A stretch of DNA of 50,514 nt, from positions 1-50,514 of the IMG/VR virus record IMGVR_UViG_3300031565_000052; one strand, written 5' to 3'. The stretch is from a virus. A program made the translations under genes and the position numbers. Positions 15,351-23,174 of the stretch are shown here, one piece after another; the stretch's first letter is position 1, and every line of letters begins with the position of its first letter. The notes beneath the pieces are model-generated. The model ran no database searches. It was not told where the DNA came from and was given only the letters and a program-made list of their open reading frames with translations.

Positions 15351-15361
15351 TATATTTATTA
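15351..15361 (+). promoter_or_regulatory. Candidate late promoter motif
   Basis: TATATTTATTA lies 14 bases before the ATG of the first tail-tube gene. It starts the structural block after the thyA operon. Confidence 0.6.
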
Positions 15362-15375
15362 TTAAATAAAGTTTT

Positions 15376-15897
15376 ATGAAAAATTCAGAAATAAATGATG
15401 GTAAGGATGTTATAACAACTGAAACTGAGGAAATATATACATTATCTGGTAAGTATAAAGCCATAACCAATATAACTAATAATGGGATACCAGTTACTCG
15501 TTTTGAACCTAAACGAAATAATAGATGGGTTTTAAACTTTGAAGGAAATTTTGAAAATATACCACCATGGGCAGTTAAAAAAACTCACCGACCAAAATTA
15601 ATAAATGGTTCATGGTCTAATATAAAAATAGTATTTTATGATTCAATTTGTCAATCAACAACTAATGCTATAGTTGAAGGGTTTAGAGCTAGTTGGCAAT
15701 TGAATAACCGAATCTCTAAAATACCGATTATTCATTATAAATTACAAATGCTTGACCCAACTGGGGTTGCTATTGAAGAGTGGGATATTAAGGGTGGAAT
15801 TATTGAAGCTGATTTTGGTAAATTGGATTTCGCTAAACCAAAATTAAGTGAAATTAAGTTGATTATAAAACCATCTAGTGTTATTTTAGTTTATTAA
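15376..15897 (+). CDS. Tail tube protein, T4 gp19-like (paralogue 1)
   Basis: Resembles the T4-type tail tube family: 'RWVLNFEGNFENIPPWAVKK' followed by 'RPKL', then 'SNIKIVFYDSI', and the hallmark 'LQMLDPTGVAIEEWDIKG', ending in an 'IKLIIKPSSVIL' strand. Tube proteins stack as hexamers inside the contractile sheath and carry DNA during ejection. It has a roughly 40-residue N-terminal extension before the tube core. The next gene encodes a second copy, with its own candidate promoter. The family call is strong; which of the two is the main tube protein is unknown. Confidence 0.85.
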   Translation: MKNSEINDGKDVITTETEEIYTLSGKYKAITNITNNGIPVTRFEPKRNNRWVLNFEGNFENIPPWAVKKTHRPKLINGSWSNIKIVFYDSICQSTTNAIVEGFRASWQLNNRISKIPIIHYKLQMLDPTGVAIEEWDIKGGIIEADFGKLDFAKPKLSEIKLIIKPSSVILVY

Positions 15898-15902
15898 TAA
15901 AA

Positions 15903-15952
15903 AATTCGCTCATAGCATATTTATTATTAAATAAATGTTTTATGAGCGAATT
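15903..15952 (+). promoter_or_regulatory. 12-bp inverted repeat sequestering a start codon
   Basis: AATTCGCTCATA (15903-15914) is perfectly complementary to TATGAGCGAATT (15941-15952). The right arm contains the ATG (15942) of the second tail-tube gene. The 26-base loop holds the candidate late promoter, so only read-through transcripts would contain both arms. Confidence 0.7.
15916..15926 (+). promoter_or_regulatory. Candidate late promoter motif inside hairpin loop
   Basis: CATATTTATTA lies 15 bases before the ATG at 15942. Transcripts started just downstream would lack the left arm of the inverted repeat. Confidence 0.55.
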
Positions 15953-16409
15953 ACTATTAAAAATGCCAGTACCTTACGAGGTGAAATTAACCAATAGATG
16001 GTTAATTAGATTTAAAGGTGATTATAAAGATATACCTAGTTGGGTACTTTCTAAAACGTCTAGACCTAAATGGGAAGCTACTGAATCAACTAAAGAAATT
16101 AATAATGCTAATAGTTGGGGTATTAAGGGTGGTTGGTCTAATATTGAAATTTATTTACGTGACCCAATTTTAGCCAATTCAACAGCTAAAGTTTTAATGA
16201 CTGCCGCTAGGATAGCTGGGTTAACTTCGGCTAAAAATAAGATTAAATATGATTTAGAATTATTAGACCCATGTGGGGTTGTTATTGAAAAATGGAAAAT
16301 AAAAGGGTTAGTTGAACTATTTGATTTTGGCCCATTGGATTATGCAAAAGATGATTTAGTAGAAATAAAATTGGTAATTAAACCTACAAAGGTTAAATTA
16401 TGTTTCTAA
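15942..16409 (+). CDS. Tail tube protein, T4 gp19-like (paralogue 2)
   Basis: A 155-residue relative of the preceding gene: 'RWLIRFKGDYKDIPSWVLSK' then 'RPKW', 'WSNIEIYLRDPI', 'LELLDPCGVVIEKWKIKG' and a closing 'IKLVIKPTKVKL'. It lacks the N-terminal extension of paralogue 1 but has a short insert after 'RPKWEATES'. Both copies keep the fold-defining segments, so neither looks decayed. Its start codon lies in the right arm of an inverted repeat (15903-15952), suggesting that translation is allowed only from its own late transcript. A role in the tail tube or at its end is likely. Confidence 0.85.
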   Translation: MSELLLKMPVPYEVKLTNRWLIRFKGDYKDIPSWVLSKTSRPKWEATESTKEINNANSWGIKGGWSNIEIYLRDPILANSTAKVLMTAARIAGLTSAKNKIKYDLELLDPCGVVIEKWKIKGLVELFDFGPLDYAKDDLVEIKLVIKPTKVKLCF

Positions 16410-16444
16410 AATCATATAAAAACAAGTTTTTTTGTAATTTTTAC

Positions 16445-16455
16445 TATATTTATAT
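16445..16455 (+). promoter_or_regulatory. Candidate late promoter motif
   Basis: TATATTTATAT lies 15 bases before the ATG at 16471. An upstream ACAAG plus T-run is also present. Confidence 0.55.
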
Positions 16456-16470
16456 AATAAAAGATACAAT

Positions 16471-16701
16471 ATGAATATAATGAATAATGTTATTCATGCG
16501 TCTGCGTTAGCAGACTTGAGTGGCTACACATATACAGAGGTATATGCTGGGGCACTTGCAAGTCCAATAATTAATGGTACGACTGTAGCTATGGCTGCTG
16601 GTCACACTATTAAGATTCTTGTACAATCTATTTCTAGTACAGCTAATGTATATGTATTGGGATATAAAAAAGTAAATACACCTACGGTGATAAACGGATA
16701 A
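16471..16701 (+). CDS. Small structural protein, 76 aa
   Basis: A 76-residue Ala/Thr/Ser-rich beta protein with 'TEVYAGALASPIINGTTVAM' and 'SISSTANVYVLGYK'. This pattern is one I associate with small virion proteins of large marine-type phages, though I cannot name the family. It lacks charged helices and membrane segments. It has its own candidate late promoter and sits within the virion gene block. Decoration or minor capsid function is inference. Confidence 0.7.
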   Translation: MNIMNNVIHASALADLSGYTYTEVYAGALASPIINGTTVAMAAGHTIKILVQSISSTANVYVLGYKKVNTPTVING

Positions 16702-16717
16702 ATAAATTAATAGTTAA

Positions 16718-17440
16718 ATGAAAAATAATAATAATAATATTAAACCAGTTGGTTTAAAAGGTAATGACCAAGTTAGCAGAATGCGTTCATTGATGGGAGT
16801 AAGTCCTATTCATGAAAACACAAAAACATCAGTTGTTGAACTAACTAAAATGGGTCCAGATGGTAAAGTTTATGGTATCGTTAGAGAAAATCATAAATAT
16901 TTTATTAAAATAACTAATAAAAAACAAAATTTAGTTGCTGAAGATTTCATGTATATTGGTGGTTTGAAAAACAAAACTGAAAAAGTTTATAATAGTTATT
17001 CTCAAGCTACTAAACAATTAAACCTTAAATTTTTAAGTCTTAATGAAGCATTAGGTAAAACTGAAGCTATCAACGTATTAAAAAACGATAATTTATTAGC
17101 AGAACAATTTGATTCTTACCCAGAAAATCCAAAACCAAGTCAACCAGATAAAACATTAGGTACCGTTAAAGAAATGGGAAAAAATGATGGCCATGAAAAA
17201 GAAATCATTGGTGATGAAGGTGAAGAAGGAAATCCAGATGTAGATACTCCACCAGTTGTAGAAGAAAACGAAGAAGTAACTGAAGAAAACGAAGTAGAAT
17301 TAACTGAAAGTGAAATCGCAATAGACAATATTATCCGTGAATTAAGAGGTGAAACATTAACTGAAGACCAAAAACTTAGTATTACCACAGCTATTAGTAA
17401 AATTAGAGAAGGAGAAAACAGTTCAAAAAAAAAAGTGTAA
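16718..17440 (+). CDS. Acidic structural protein, upstream part of a possible frameshifted gene
   Basis: A 240-residue protein with an Asn run at the N-terminus, 'QVSRMRSLMGVSPIHE' (residues 19-34), a compact middle region, and a long acidic, Pro/Glu-rich linker after about 130. It ends 'SSKKKV' at an A10 run (17425-17434). A -1 shift there removes the stop and continues through 'SVTETKFKLKLDNPSPEP' into the frame of the next gene, which has no good start of its own. The fused product would be about 675 residues. Location between tail-tube genes and terminase suggests a virion protein; function is unknown. Confidence 0.75.
   Translation: MKNNNNNIKPVGLKGNDQVSRMRSLMGVSPIHENTKTSVVELTKMGPDGKVYGIVRENHKYFIKITNKKQNLVAEDFMYIGGLKNKTEKVYNSYSQATKQLNLKFLSLNEALGKTEAINVLKNDNLLAEQFDSYPENPKPSQPDKTLGTVKEMGKNDGHEKEIIGDEGEEGNPDVDTPPVVEENEEVTEENEVELTESEIAIDNIIRELRGETLTEDQKLSITTAISKIREGENSSKKKV
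17425..17434 (+). other. A10 tract, candidate -1 frameshift or slippage site
   Basis: Ten consecutive A followed by GTGTAA. One extra base (or -1 slippage) fuses the 16718 frame to the frame containing 17500-18744. This is the same arrangement as at 3026-3035. Confidence 0.55.
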
Positions 17441-17499
17441 CTGAAACAAAATTCAAACTTAAATTAGATAACCCATCTCCCGAACCTCAAGCTCAGGAA

Positions 17500-18744
17500 A
17501 TGGGTTCTCCTATTTCTGGTGATGAAGGTTTTGATGAAGAACCTTTCAACGGTGGTGGTGGTGAAGATTTCGGTGGACAGCCAGCCGCAAGTGATAAACC
17601 ATTTGATGAAGAACCTTTCGATGCTGGTGTTGAGGCTGATGAAGAAAACAATCCAGAAACATACATTCAACAATTATCAGGTAAATTAGGGCAAAGCTTA
17701 AGAAAGTACACCGATAGTTTAGGTGTACCAGATTATGATTTGGAAAAATTCGCAATCAACTCTGTATTGTCAGCAACCAATTCTGGTGAAATGGACCAAC
17801 AAGACCAATCTGATATAATTCAAAAAGTAAAATCATCAACAACTGACGGAACTGGTAAGAAAAATGACGAGCCAGAAGAAGCGGATATGGATTTGGGTGA
17901 TGGAGCTGGTGAGGGAGCTGGTGATGGAGCTGGTGAGGGAGCTAATGACGGAACTATGGACTTAAGTAATATAGACATGGAAGAGAGCGTTTTAGAAAAA
18001 AAAAGCAATGACGACTTATTAAACAAAACAGTTTATATTGCTAATAGGAAACAAAGAGGTATTGTTAAAAAAATTGATGGTGACGATATAGTTGTTCAAT
18101 TACCAAAGAATAAAGAAATGATAAATGTAACTTTAGCTGATGTTAAAGAAATAACTGAACATAATCCTAATGGTAATGGTAAAACGGTATTTCAAAATGA
18201 ATTTTTAGATGTTGAAGATGAAGGGATGGAAGAAAATAAGTATTTAAACTTGGAAAATTCAAAAAAAAGTAGTAAGATTGTAGATAAAGAAAATATACGA
18301 AAAATGGTTAAAGAAACATTTGGAACTGTAGAACCTCTAGTTAAGCCACAGGTTAAACCACAGGTTAAACCAGAAAAACAACCAAGAAGGAATAAACCAT
18401 ATAGAATTATCCCTGAACAACTTCCTGACCCAAAACCAAAGGCTGAGGCTAATAATGATATAAATTATATTAAAGATTCTGGGTTTTCAGAAGATGGAAA
18501 TTCGATTACAATCAAATTTGATAGAAATGAACATAGGTTTGTAACTAACTTTGTAAATAATGGTGAAATGGTAGATAGTGGTGGTTATGAAAATCCAGAT
18601 GAACCAGATGTTTATGTTTATGAAACTGATATTTTGGAAGATGGAAAACAATATTACACTCTTGTATCAAAATTTGGTCATATGCAAAATTATGATACTA
18701 TAGTATTTGAAGCTGGTGATAAGCCAGAAATATTTGAAGTCTAA
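17500..18744 (+). CDS. Acidic structural protein, probable downstream part of the 16718 gene
   Basis: Open from 17435 after a -1 shift; ATG 17500 ('MGSPISGDEGFDEEPF') is only the first Met. It contains two 'FDEEPF' repeats, a conserved-looking helical segment 'YIQQLSGKLGQSLRKYTDSL' plus 'AINSVLSATNSGEMDQQDQSD', a repetitive 'GDGAGEGAGDGAGEGA' linker, a 'LNKTVYIANRKQRGIVKKI' small beta domain, and repeated 'VKPQ' units. The C-terminal 110 residues form a separate beta domain. Domain mosaics with acidic linkers are typical of large virion or head-core proteins. Function is not assigned. Confidence 0.75.
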   Translation: MGSPISGDEGFDEEPFNGGGGEDFGGQPAASDKPFDEEPFDAGVEADEENNPETYIQQLSGKLGQSLRKYTDSLGVPDYDLEKFAINSVLSATNSGEMDQQDQSDIIQKVKSSTTDGTGKKNDEPEEADMDLGDGAGEGAGDGAGEGANDGTMDLSNIDMEESVLEKKSNDDLLNKTVYIANRKQRGIVKKIDGDDIVVQLPKNKEMINVTLADVKEITEHNPNGNGKTVFQNEFLDVEDEGMEENKYLNLENSKKSSKIVDKENIRKMVKETFGTVEPLVKPQVKPQVKPEKQPRRNKPYRIIPEQLPDPKPKAEANNDINYIKDSGFSEDGNSITIKFDRNEHRFVTNFVNNGEMVDSGGYENPDEPDVYVYETDILEDGKQYYTLVSKFGHMQNYDTIVFEAGDKPEIFEV

Positions 18745-18745
18745 C

Positions 18746-19153
18746 ATGAATAATTTATATTTAATATATGTACATGAGATTGGATTTGATTATGAAGAAC
18801 AATTCTTCTACGAATTTATATTTAGTGATACACTTGATAATATAGACGGTGAAGGATGGGATTCATATCCCGCATCTGGTAACCCAAAGCCACCTAATGA
18901 AGATTTGGTGAAGCAAGTTGGTAAAGTCAAAATGGATAATAATTTAATTGTTATTCAAGATAATGAACAATTTTCAGTGTGGGACGCTATTGATGGGGTT
19001 ATATCTCTAGCATGGGAAAACATTGATGGGTTGGAAGAATACCCCGATAAAAGGTTAGTATTTCCTTATGGTATGCCCCTTAAAGAAGTGACTGACAAGT
19101 TATATGAAAGGGATATTAGAATAAAGTTTAAAAAAGAATTAAAAAATGTCTAA
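18746..19153 (+). CDS. Hypothetical protein, 135 aa
   Basis: The frame opens at 18707, but ATG 18746, just after the upstream stop at 18744, is the likely start ('MNNLYLIYVHEIGFDYEEQF'). Acidic alpha/beta protein with aromatic motifs 'GEGWDSYPASG' and 'SVWDAIDGVISLAWEN'. Not recognised. It lies in the virion block and overlaps the next gene by 8 bases, so it may be a small head or tail assembly factor. Confidence 0.75.
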   Translation: MNNLYLIYVHEIGFDYEEQFFYEFIFSDTLDNIDGEGWDSYPASGNPKPPNEDLVKQVGKVKMDNNLIVIQDNEQFSVWDAIDGVISLAWENIDGLEEYPDKRLVFPYGMPLKEVTDKLYERDIRIKFKKELKNV

Positions 19154-19646
19154 CAAAAAATTAAAAGAAACTGAATACAGCGTTACAAAAGACGAAATGC
19201 CAGAAGTAATGCCAGAATTAGAACCTAATCTACAAGATGATGATAGAGTATCAATAACTAATGAAAATGAGATTAATGAAACCTTAAAGATTAGCATTAA
19301 CCACATAATCAACGCATTAGGTATTCAATATATCAATAAAAGTGATGAGGAAAAATCTACAATAAAATCAATTATTAAACAAATGATGAATTTATTAAAA
19401 AGCAAAGGTTTGAGTAATGTTGTTTTAACTGAAGATGATGAAGATACTTCAGAAATCGATTCATTATATTCTAGTGCTGATGATAGAAGTATTGAGTACG
19501 GAATTAAAAGTGAAGATTTTGATAAATTAATGGAAGACCTTAAAGAATCTGGTTCACCAACTATTAAAGTTAATGAAAACGTCAATCCAAGAATTAAAAA
19601 ATCTGATTTGATAAACTACATTAAAACTAAAAAAAATGTCAAATAA
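19146..19646 (+). CDS. Hypothetical acidic protein, 166 aa
   Basis: Not recognised. It has an acidic disordered N-terminus ('EMPEVMPELEPNLQDDD'), a helical core (about 45-95), an acidic linker and a basic C-terminal tail. Overlaps on both sides (ATG inside the previous 3' end; its stop overlaps the next start by 11 bases) show it is a translated part of the operon leading to terminase. Confidence 0.75.
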   Translation: MSNKKLKETEYSVTKDEMPEVMPELEPNLQDDDRVSITNENEINETLKISINHIINALGIQYINKSDEEKSTIKSIIKQMMNLLKSKGLSNVVLTEDDEDTSEIDSLYSSADDRSIEYGIKSEDFDKLMEDLKESGSPTIKVNENVNPRIKKSDLINYIKTKKNVK

Positions 19647-20868
19647 ATATACATTACTTGCTATAAAATCATTAAAAAAACCTAGTAAACGTAGAAAGGG
19701 TACTTTGGTTGAAAGCCGTATGGTTTATGATGAAGGGCATGACGAAAGATTGGCACCTAACTTAGCCAGACAACTTAGAGAAAAATCACATTCACTAGGT
19801 AATCATCCAGCATTTCCTGATGAAGATGAAAGTAACTTTGAAGAAAAATTAATGTCTAAGCGTTTTAAAGACGTTTTAAAGGCGTTTAAGAGACATCATG
19901 GTGTAGAGAGTGTAGATGTAGGTGAATTCTTAGGTAAACAGCGTCAAATAATGCTTAAAATTATTGAATTGGAACATAAACATGAAGATGAACTTATAGA
20001 TTTAGCGATTGGGATGATTAGGGAAGAATTTGATGTAATGGAAGATGAAGTTGAAATTACCGCTAGTTTGGTAAATCAATTGAGTATTGCTAAAAATATA
20101 GATAAGATAAAAATAAATCCAACTACGGATATTGAGTTTGATAATCACGATGAATTCGTACAAGCTAATAAAGAAGTTTATAAGCGTAGAATGATTAACG
20201 CACTTATACAAGGTTCAGCAAAGAAAACTAACCATATGTTTCATGTAATTGATGAACAGTTAGAAGACATAGAACCAATGTTACCAAATTTATATTCTAA
20301 ATTAATGACTGGTGCTGATTATATGTACATGGTTCATGATGATGAAAAACCAAGAATGATTGGTGGTATTGTAAATGTTGAGTTTCCTAAAACAGAAGGT
20401 GATATTCCTAAAATAATAGTTGAGGCTGTTACATTACCAGTATTGATTCATGAAGTAGTTAAAGGTATTATGGAAATACTTTCATATCATGGATTACCTA
20501 AAGACCCTAAAGTAGCTAAATTTGTTATAGATAAAGCTGATTTTATGGCCGCTGAAAGTTGGGATATGAGATTAGGGCCACCTATATGGGAAAAATTTTG
20601 TGAAGGCATTCCATCAGAAGATTTCAATTTGAAGCATCATGTATATGTTGAGTTGGTATCACTTCCTGTAGATGAATTTAATAGTGTATTAAAAGAAATC
20701 CTTATGGGTACAAGATTAGGTAAAGCTAAAATAGAAGAACTAATTGAGAAAGTAAAAGATGAAATGAAAGATGATGAATTTGATGGTGTAATGGATAAAA
20801 TAAGTGATGATGATTATTTTGGGCCAGAAGATTTGGATAATTTAAATGACGAAGATTGGTTTATGTAA
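19636..20868 (+). CDS. Conserved-looking virion-block protein, 410 aa
   Basis: A 410-residue protein directly upstream of the terminase unit. A basic N-terminus ('KKPSKRRKGTLVESRMVYDE') is followed by a helical region, a central beta-alpha domain with 'DYMYMVHDDEKPRMIGGIVNVEF' split by a turn, the segment 'LPVLIHEVVKGIMEILSYHG', and a very acidic C-terminus ending in DEDWFM. The HEVVKG segment is not a metalloprotease HExxH site. I do not recognise the family. Position suggests a head or packaging-related role. A terminator follows. Confidence 0.75.
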   Translation: MSNKYTLLAIKSLKKPSKRRKGTLVESRMVYDEGHDERLAPNLARQLREKSHSLGNHPAFPDEDESNFEEKLMSKRFKDVLKAFKRHHGVESVDVGEFLGKQRQIMLKIIELEHKHEDELIDLAIGMIREEFDVMEDEVEITASLVNQLSIAKNIDKIKINPTTDIEFDNHDEFVQANKEVYKRRMINALIQGSAKKTNHMFHVIDEQLEDIEPMLPNLYSKLMTGADYMYMVHDDEKPRMIGGIVNVEFPKTEGDIPKIIVEAVTLPVLIHEVVKGIMEILSYHGLPKDPKVAKFVIDKADFMAAESWDMRLGPPIWEKFCEGIPSEDFNLKHHVYVELVSLPVDEFNSVLKEILMGTRLGKAKIEELIEKVKDEMKDDEFDGVMDKISDDDYFGPEDLDNLNDEDWFM

Positions 20869-20896
20869 TAACATAACATAATATATTAATTATTTA

Positions 20897-20927
20897 ATGG
20901 GTGCTTTTAAGTGCCCATTTTTGTTTT
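20897..20927 (+). terminator. Intrinsic terminator before terminase unit
   Basis: ATGGG...CTT/AAG...CCCAT interrupted stem (20897-20918) followed by a T-rich tract, lying 28 bases after the stop at 20868. Confidence 0.6.
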
Positions 20928-20950
20928 TAGGCATTTATAAGCAGTTTTGA

Positions 20951-20961
20951 TATATTTATAT
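20951..20961 (+). promoter_or_regulatory. Candidate late promoter motif of terminase unit
   Basis: TATATTTATAT lies 10 bases before the ATG of the large terminase gene, after a terminator. Confidence 0.6.
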
Positions 20962-20971
20962 AGAAAACCCG

Positions 20972-22837
20972 ATGCTTACATCACAAGAAATCTTAGAGGA
21001 ATATACGCAATGTTTGATGGACCCTTGTTATGCGATTACCGAATATTTAAAGACATTCGATAAGACGCAAGAAGGGTTTGTACCGTTTAAGTTATTCCCA
21101 AAACAAATAGAAATCATTGAAGCTTATCGTGATTATAGATTTACTATGGTTACTAAGCCTAGACAAGCTGGTGTATCTACAACAACCGCTGCATATGCGG
21201 CTGTAATTGCAGCATTTGGGGACCCTAACAACCCAGAAGCGATTCTTATTCTTGCTAACAAACAAGATATGGCATTTGAATTCTTGGATAAGATTAAAGA
21301 CTTTATGACCCAATTTCCAAGATGGGTGTGGGGGCCTGATTACTACGGAACCCCTGAAAAAGAAGAAAAAAAGATATTTCTGATTGATTCCAAAAAAGAA
21401 ATAAAATTACCAAACGGAAGTAGAGTTAAAGCTGTTGCAACATCTAAAAACGCATTAAGGGGTTTCACACCAACATGGCTTATTATGGATGAAGCCGCAT
21501 TTATGCCTGATGCCGCAATTACTTATTCAACTGCGTTAGTGGCTTTAGGTACAGGTGGTAGAGTATCTCTTGTATCAACGCCTAATGGTTATGATGAATT
21601 ATATTATACAACCTATGAACAATCTAAAAGTGGTGATAATGATTATTATGTTGTAGAAATGAAATGGTATCAAGACCCAAGATATACTACAAATCATATT
21701 TCTAAAGAAAGAGACCTTATTTGGATTCATGAAGATGATGAAGATGATATAATTAAAGAAACCAGATATATCAATTTTGGTGATTCTTTAGAATCGATTG
21801 AATCAGTATATGGACATTATGAAAACATGGTAGCTAAAGGGTATAAACCTAACTCAAGTTGGTATAACAGTATGTGCCGTAATTTAAATCATAATAAACG
21901 AATGATTGCCCAAGAATTAGATGTATCATTTATTGGTTCTGGTGGTAATGTTATTGACAAAAAAGATATTAAAAGGCAAGAGAACATGTTTGTTAAAGAC
22001 CCGTTATGGATTGACTATGATGAATATGGAAATGAAATATGGATATGGGAAAAACCAATAGCTGGTCATCAATATATAATATCTGCTGATGTTTCTAGAG
22101 GTGATGGGGAAGATTATTCAACATTTATTATTTTAGATTTTACTACAATGACACAAGTAGCTGAATTTAGAGCTAAATTACAATCTGATTTATTAGGTTA
22201 TGTGGTTGATAAATGGGCCAAATTATATACTGCATTGGTAGTAGTTGATATTACTGGTGGTATTGGTGTTGGAACTATTAATAAATTAATGGAATTGGAA
22301 ACACCTAATTTATACTATGGTGAAACTACAACCAAACCTCTTGATAGGAAATCTGCGAAAATAAAATTCTTTAGTGATGAAGGTAAATATCCAGGTTTTA
22401 ACTGTTCAGCTGGTCTTAGAACTCCAGTTGTTGCTCGTTTAGAGATGATGATTAGAACTACGGGTATTAAAATACGTTCACGTAGAATGATATCAGAAAT
22501 GAATACGTTTGTGTTCAGAAATGGTAGGGCCGACCATATGGATGGTTTTCATGATGATTTACTTATGGCATTAGCTTATGCATTATGGGTAGCTGAAACA
22601 TCATTTAAAAAATTAGCTATAGCTAAAGAAAAAACCAAAGCCATGTTAAGTGGTTGGTTAATGAATAACGCTGGTGATAGAACTCCTAATGATGGATATG
22701 GAAATGAAGGATTTGTAGCCAGAAAAGATAGGTATAAAAAGGTAACTTCTAAAAAACCTAAATTTACGCCACAAATGGCAAAAAACATGCAAGACCCAAC
22801 AGGTAAATACATGTGGTTATTTAGTGGAACTAGATAA
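20972..22837 (+). CDS. terL: Terminase large subunit (T4 gp17-like)
   Basis: The DNA-packaging motor. The ATPase domain has a Walker A-type loop 'KPRQAGVSTT' (62-71), Walker B 'LIMDEA' (170-175) and a coupling motif near 'VSTPNG'. The nuclease domain shows the RNase H-fold acids D373 in 'ISADVSRGDGEDYS', D426 in 'VVVDITGG' and D528/D529 in 'HMDGFHDDLLMALAYA'. At 621 residues it matches gp17 (610). It begins a transcription unit, with terminator 20897-20927 and a candidate late promoter directly upstream, and is followed by a small gene and the portal. All catalytic residues are present. Confidence 0.97.
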   Translation: MLTSQEILEEYTQCLMDPCYAITEYLKTFDKTQEGFVPFKLFPKQIEIIEAYRDYRFTMVTKPRQAGVSTTTAAYAAVIAAFGDPNNPEAILILANKQDMAFEFLDKIKDFMTQFPRWVWGPDYYGTPEKEEKKIFLIDSKKEIKLPNGSRVKAVATSKNALRGFTPTWLIMDEAAFMPDAAITYSTALVALGTGGRVSLVSTPNGYDELYYTTYEQSKSGDNDYYVVEMKWYQDPRYTTNHISKERDLIWIHEDDEDDIIKETRYINFGDSLESIESVYGHYENMVAKGYKPNSSWYNSMCRNLNHNKRMIAQELDVSFIGSGGNVIDKKDIKRQENMFVKDPLWIDYDEYGNEIWIWEKPIAGHQYIISADVSRGDGEDYSTFIILDFTTMTQVAEFRAKLQSDLLGYVVDKWAKLYTALVVVDITGGIGVGTINKLMELETPNLYYGETTTKPLDRKSAKIKFFSDEGKYPGFNCSAGLRTPVVARLEMMIRTTGIKIRSRRMISEMNTFVFRNGRADHMDGFHDDLLMALAYALWVAETSFKKLAIAKEKTKAMLSGWLMNNAGDRTPNDGYGNEGFVARKDRYKKVTSKKPKFTPQMAKNMQDPTGKYMWLFSGTR

Positions 22838-22898
22838 TTAATGAATTACTATTGATTAAATTAAAATTTTTAGTATTTTAAATAAAAGATTATATAAT

Positions 22899-23174
22899 AT
22901 GGGGCTAATTATGGATTATGTATATACTGTTGATTTTCCGATAGAATATACAATTAGAGAAATTGCACCGAATGCTGGTGGTATTATTTATTGGGTATTA
23001 TCTAAAGTCGGTAATAATGATTGGAAATATGAACATGATGAACCAATATTAAAATATAAAGATGCGATGAAATTTCTTAAGAAATTAGAAATCAAACGAT
23101 TTAAAAAACAATTAAATACTGAAACGGATAGATATAATTTCAAAAAGTATTTTAAAAACAAATATAAAGTATAA
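22899..23174 (+). CDS. Small protein between terminase and portal, 91 aa
   Basis: Not recognised. The first Met is at 22899 ('MGLIMDYVYTVDFPIEYTIR'); the Met at codon 5 is an alternative. A beta-rich N-terminal half is followed by a very basic helical C-terminus. The stop overlaps the portal start as TAATG, so the two are translationally coupled. Basic charge might suit DNA or acidic scaffold contact, but this is speculation. Confidence 0.75.
   Translation: MGLIMDYVYTVDFPIEYTIREIAPNAGGIIYWVLSKVGNNDWKYEHDEPILKYKDAMKFLKKLEIKRFKKQLNTETDRYNFKKYFKNKYKV

Noticed and set aside
16480-16497. Palindrome ATGAATAA-TG-TTATTCAT just after the 16471 start
   Set aside because: It is inside the coding region and AT-rich; likely chance, though it could form a small hairpin near the start.
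17140-18026. Minus-strand open frames with repetitive Ser/Pro/Ala translations
   Set aside because: These are the reverse of the Gly/Glu/Asp-rich linkers in the structural genes and have no start signals.
20461-20500. Metalloprotease site in the 19636 protein ('LIHEVVKG')
   Set aside because: The motif lacks the second His of HExxH and no third ligand is evident.
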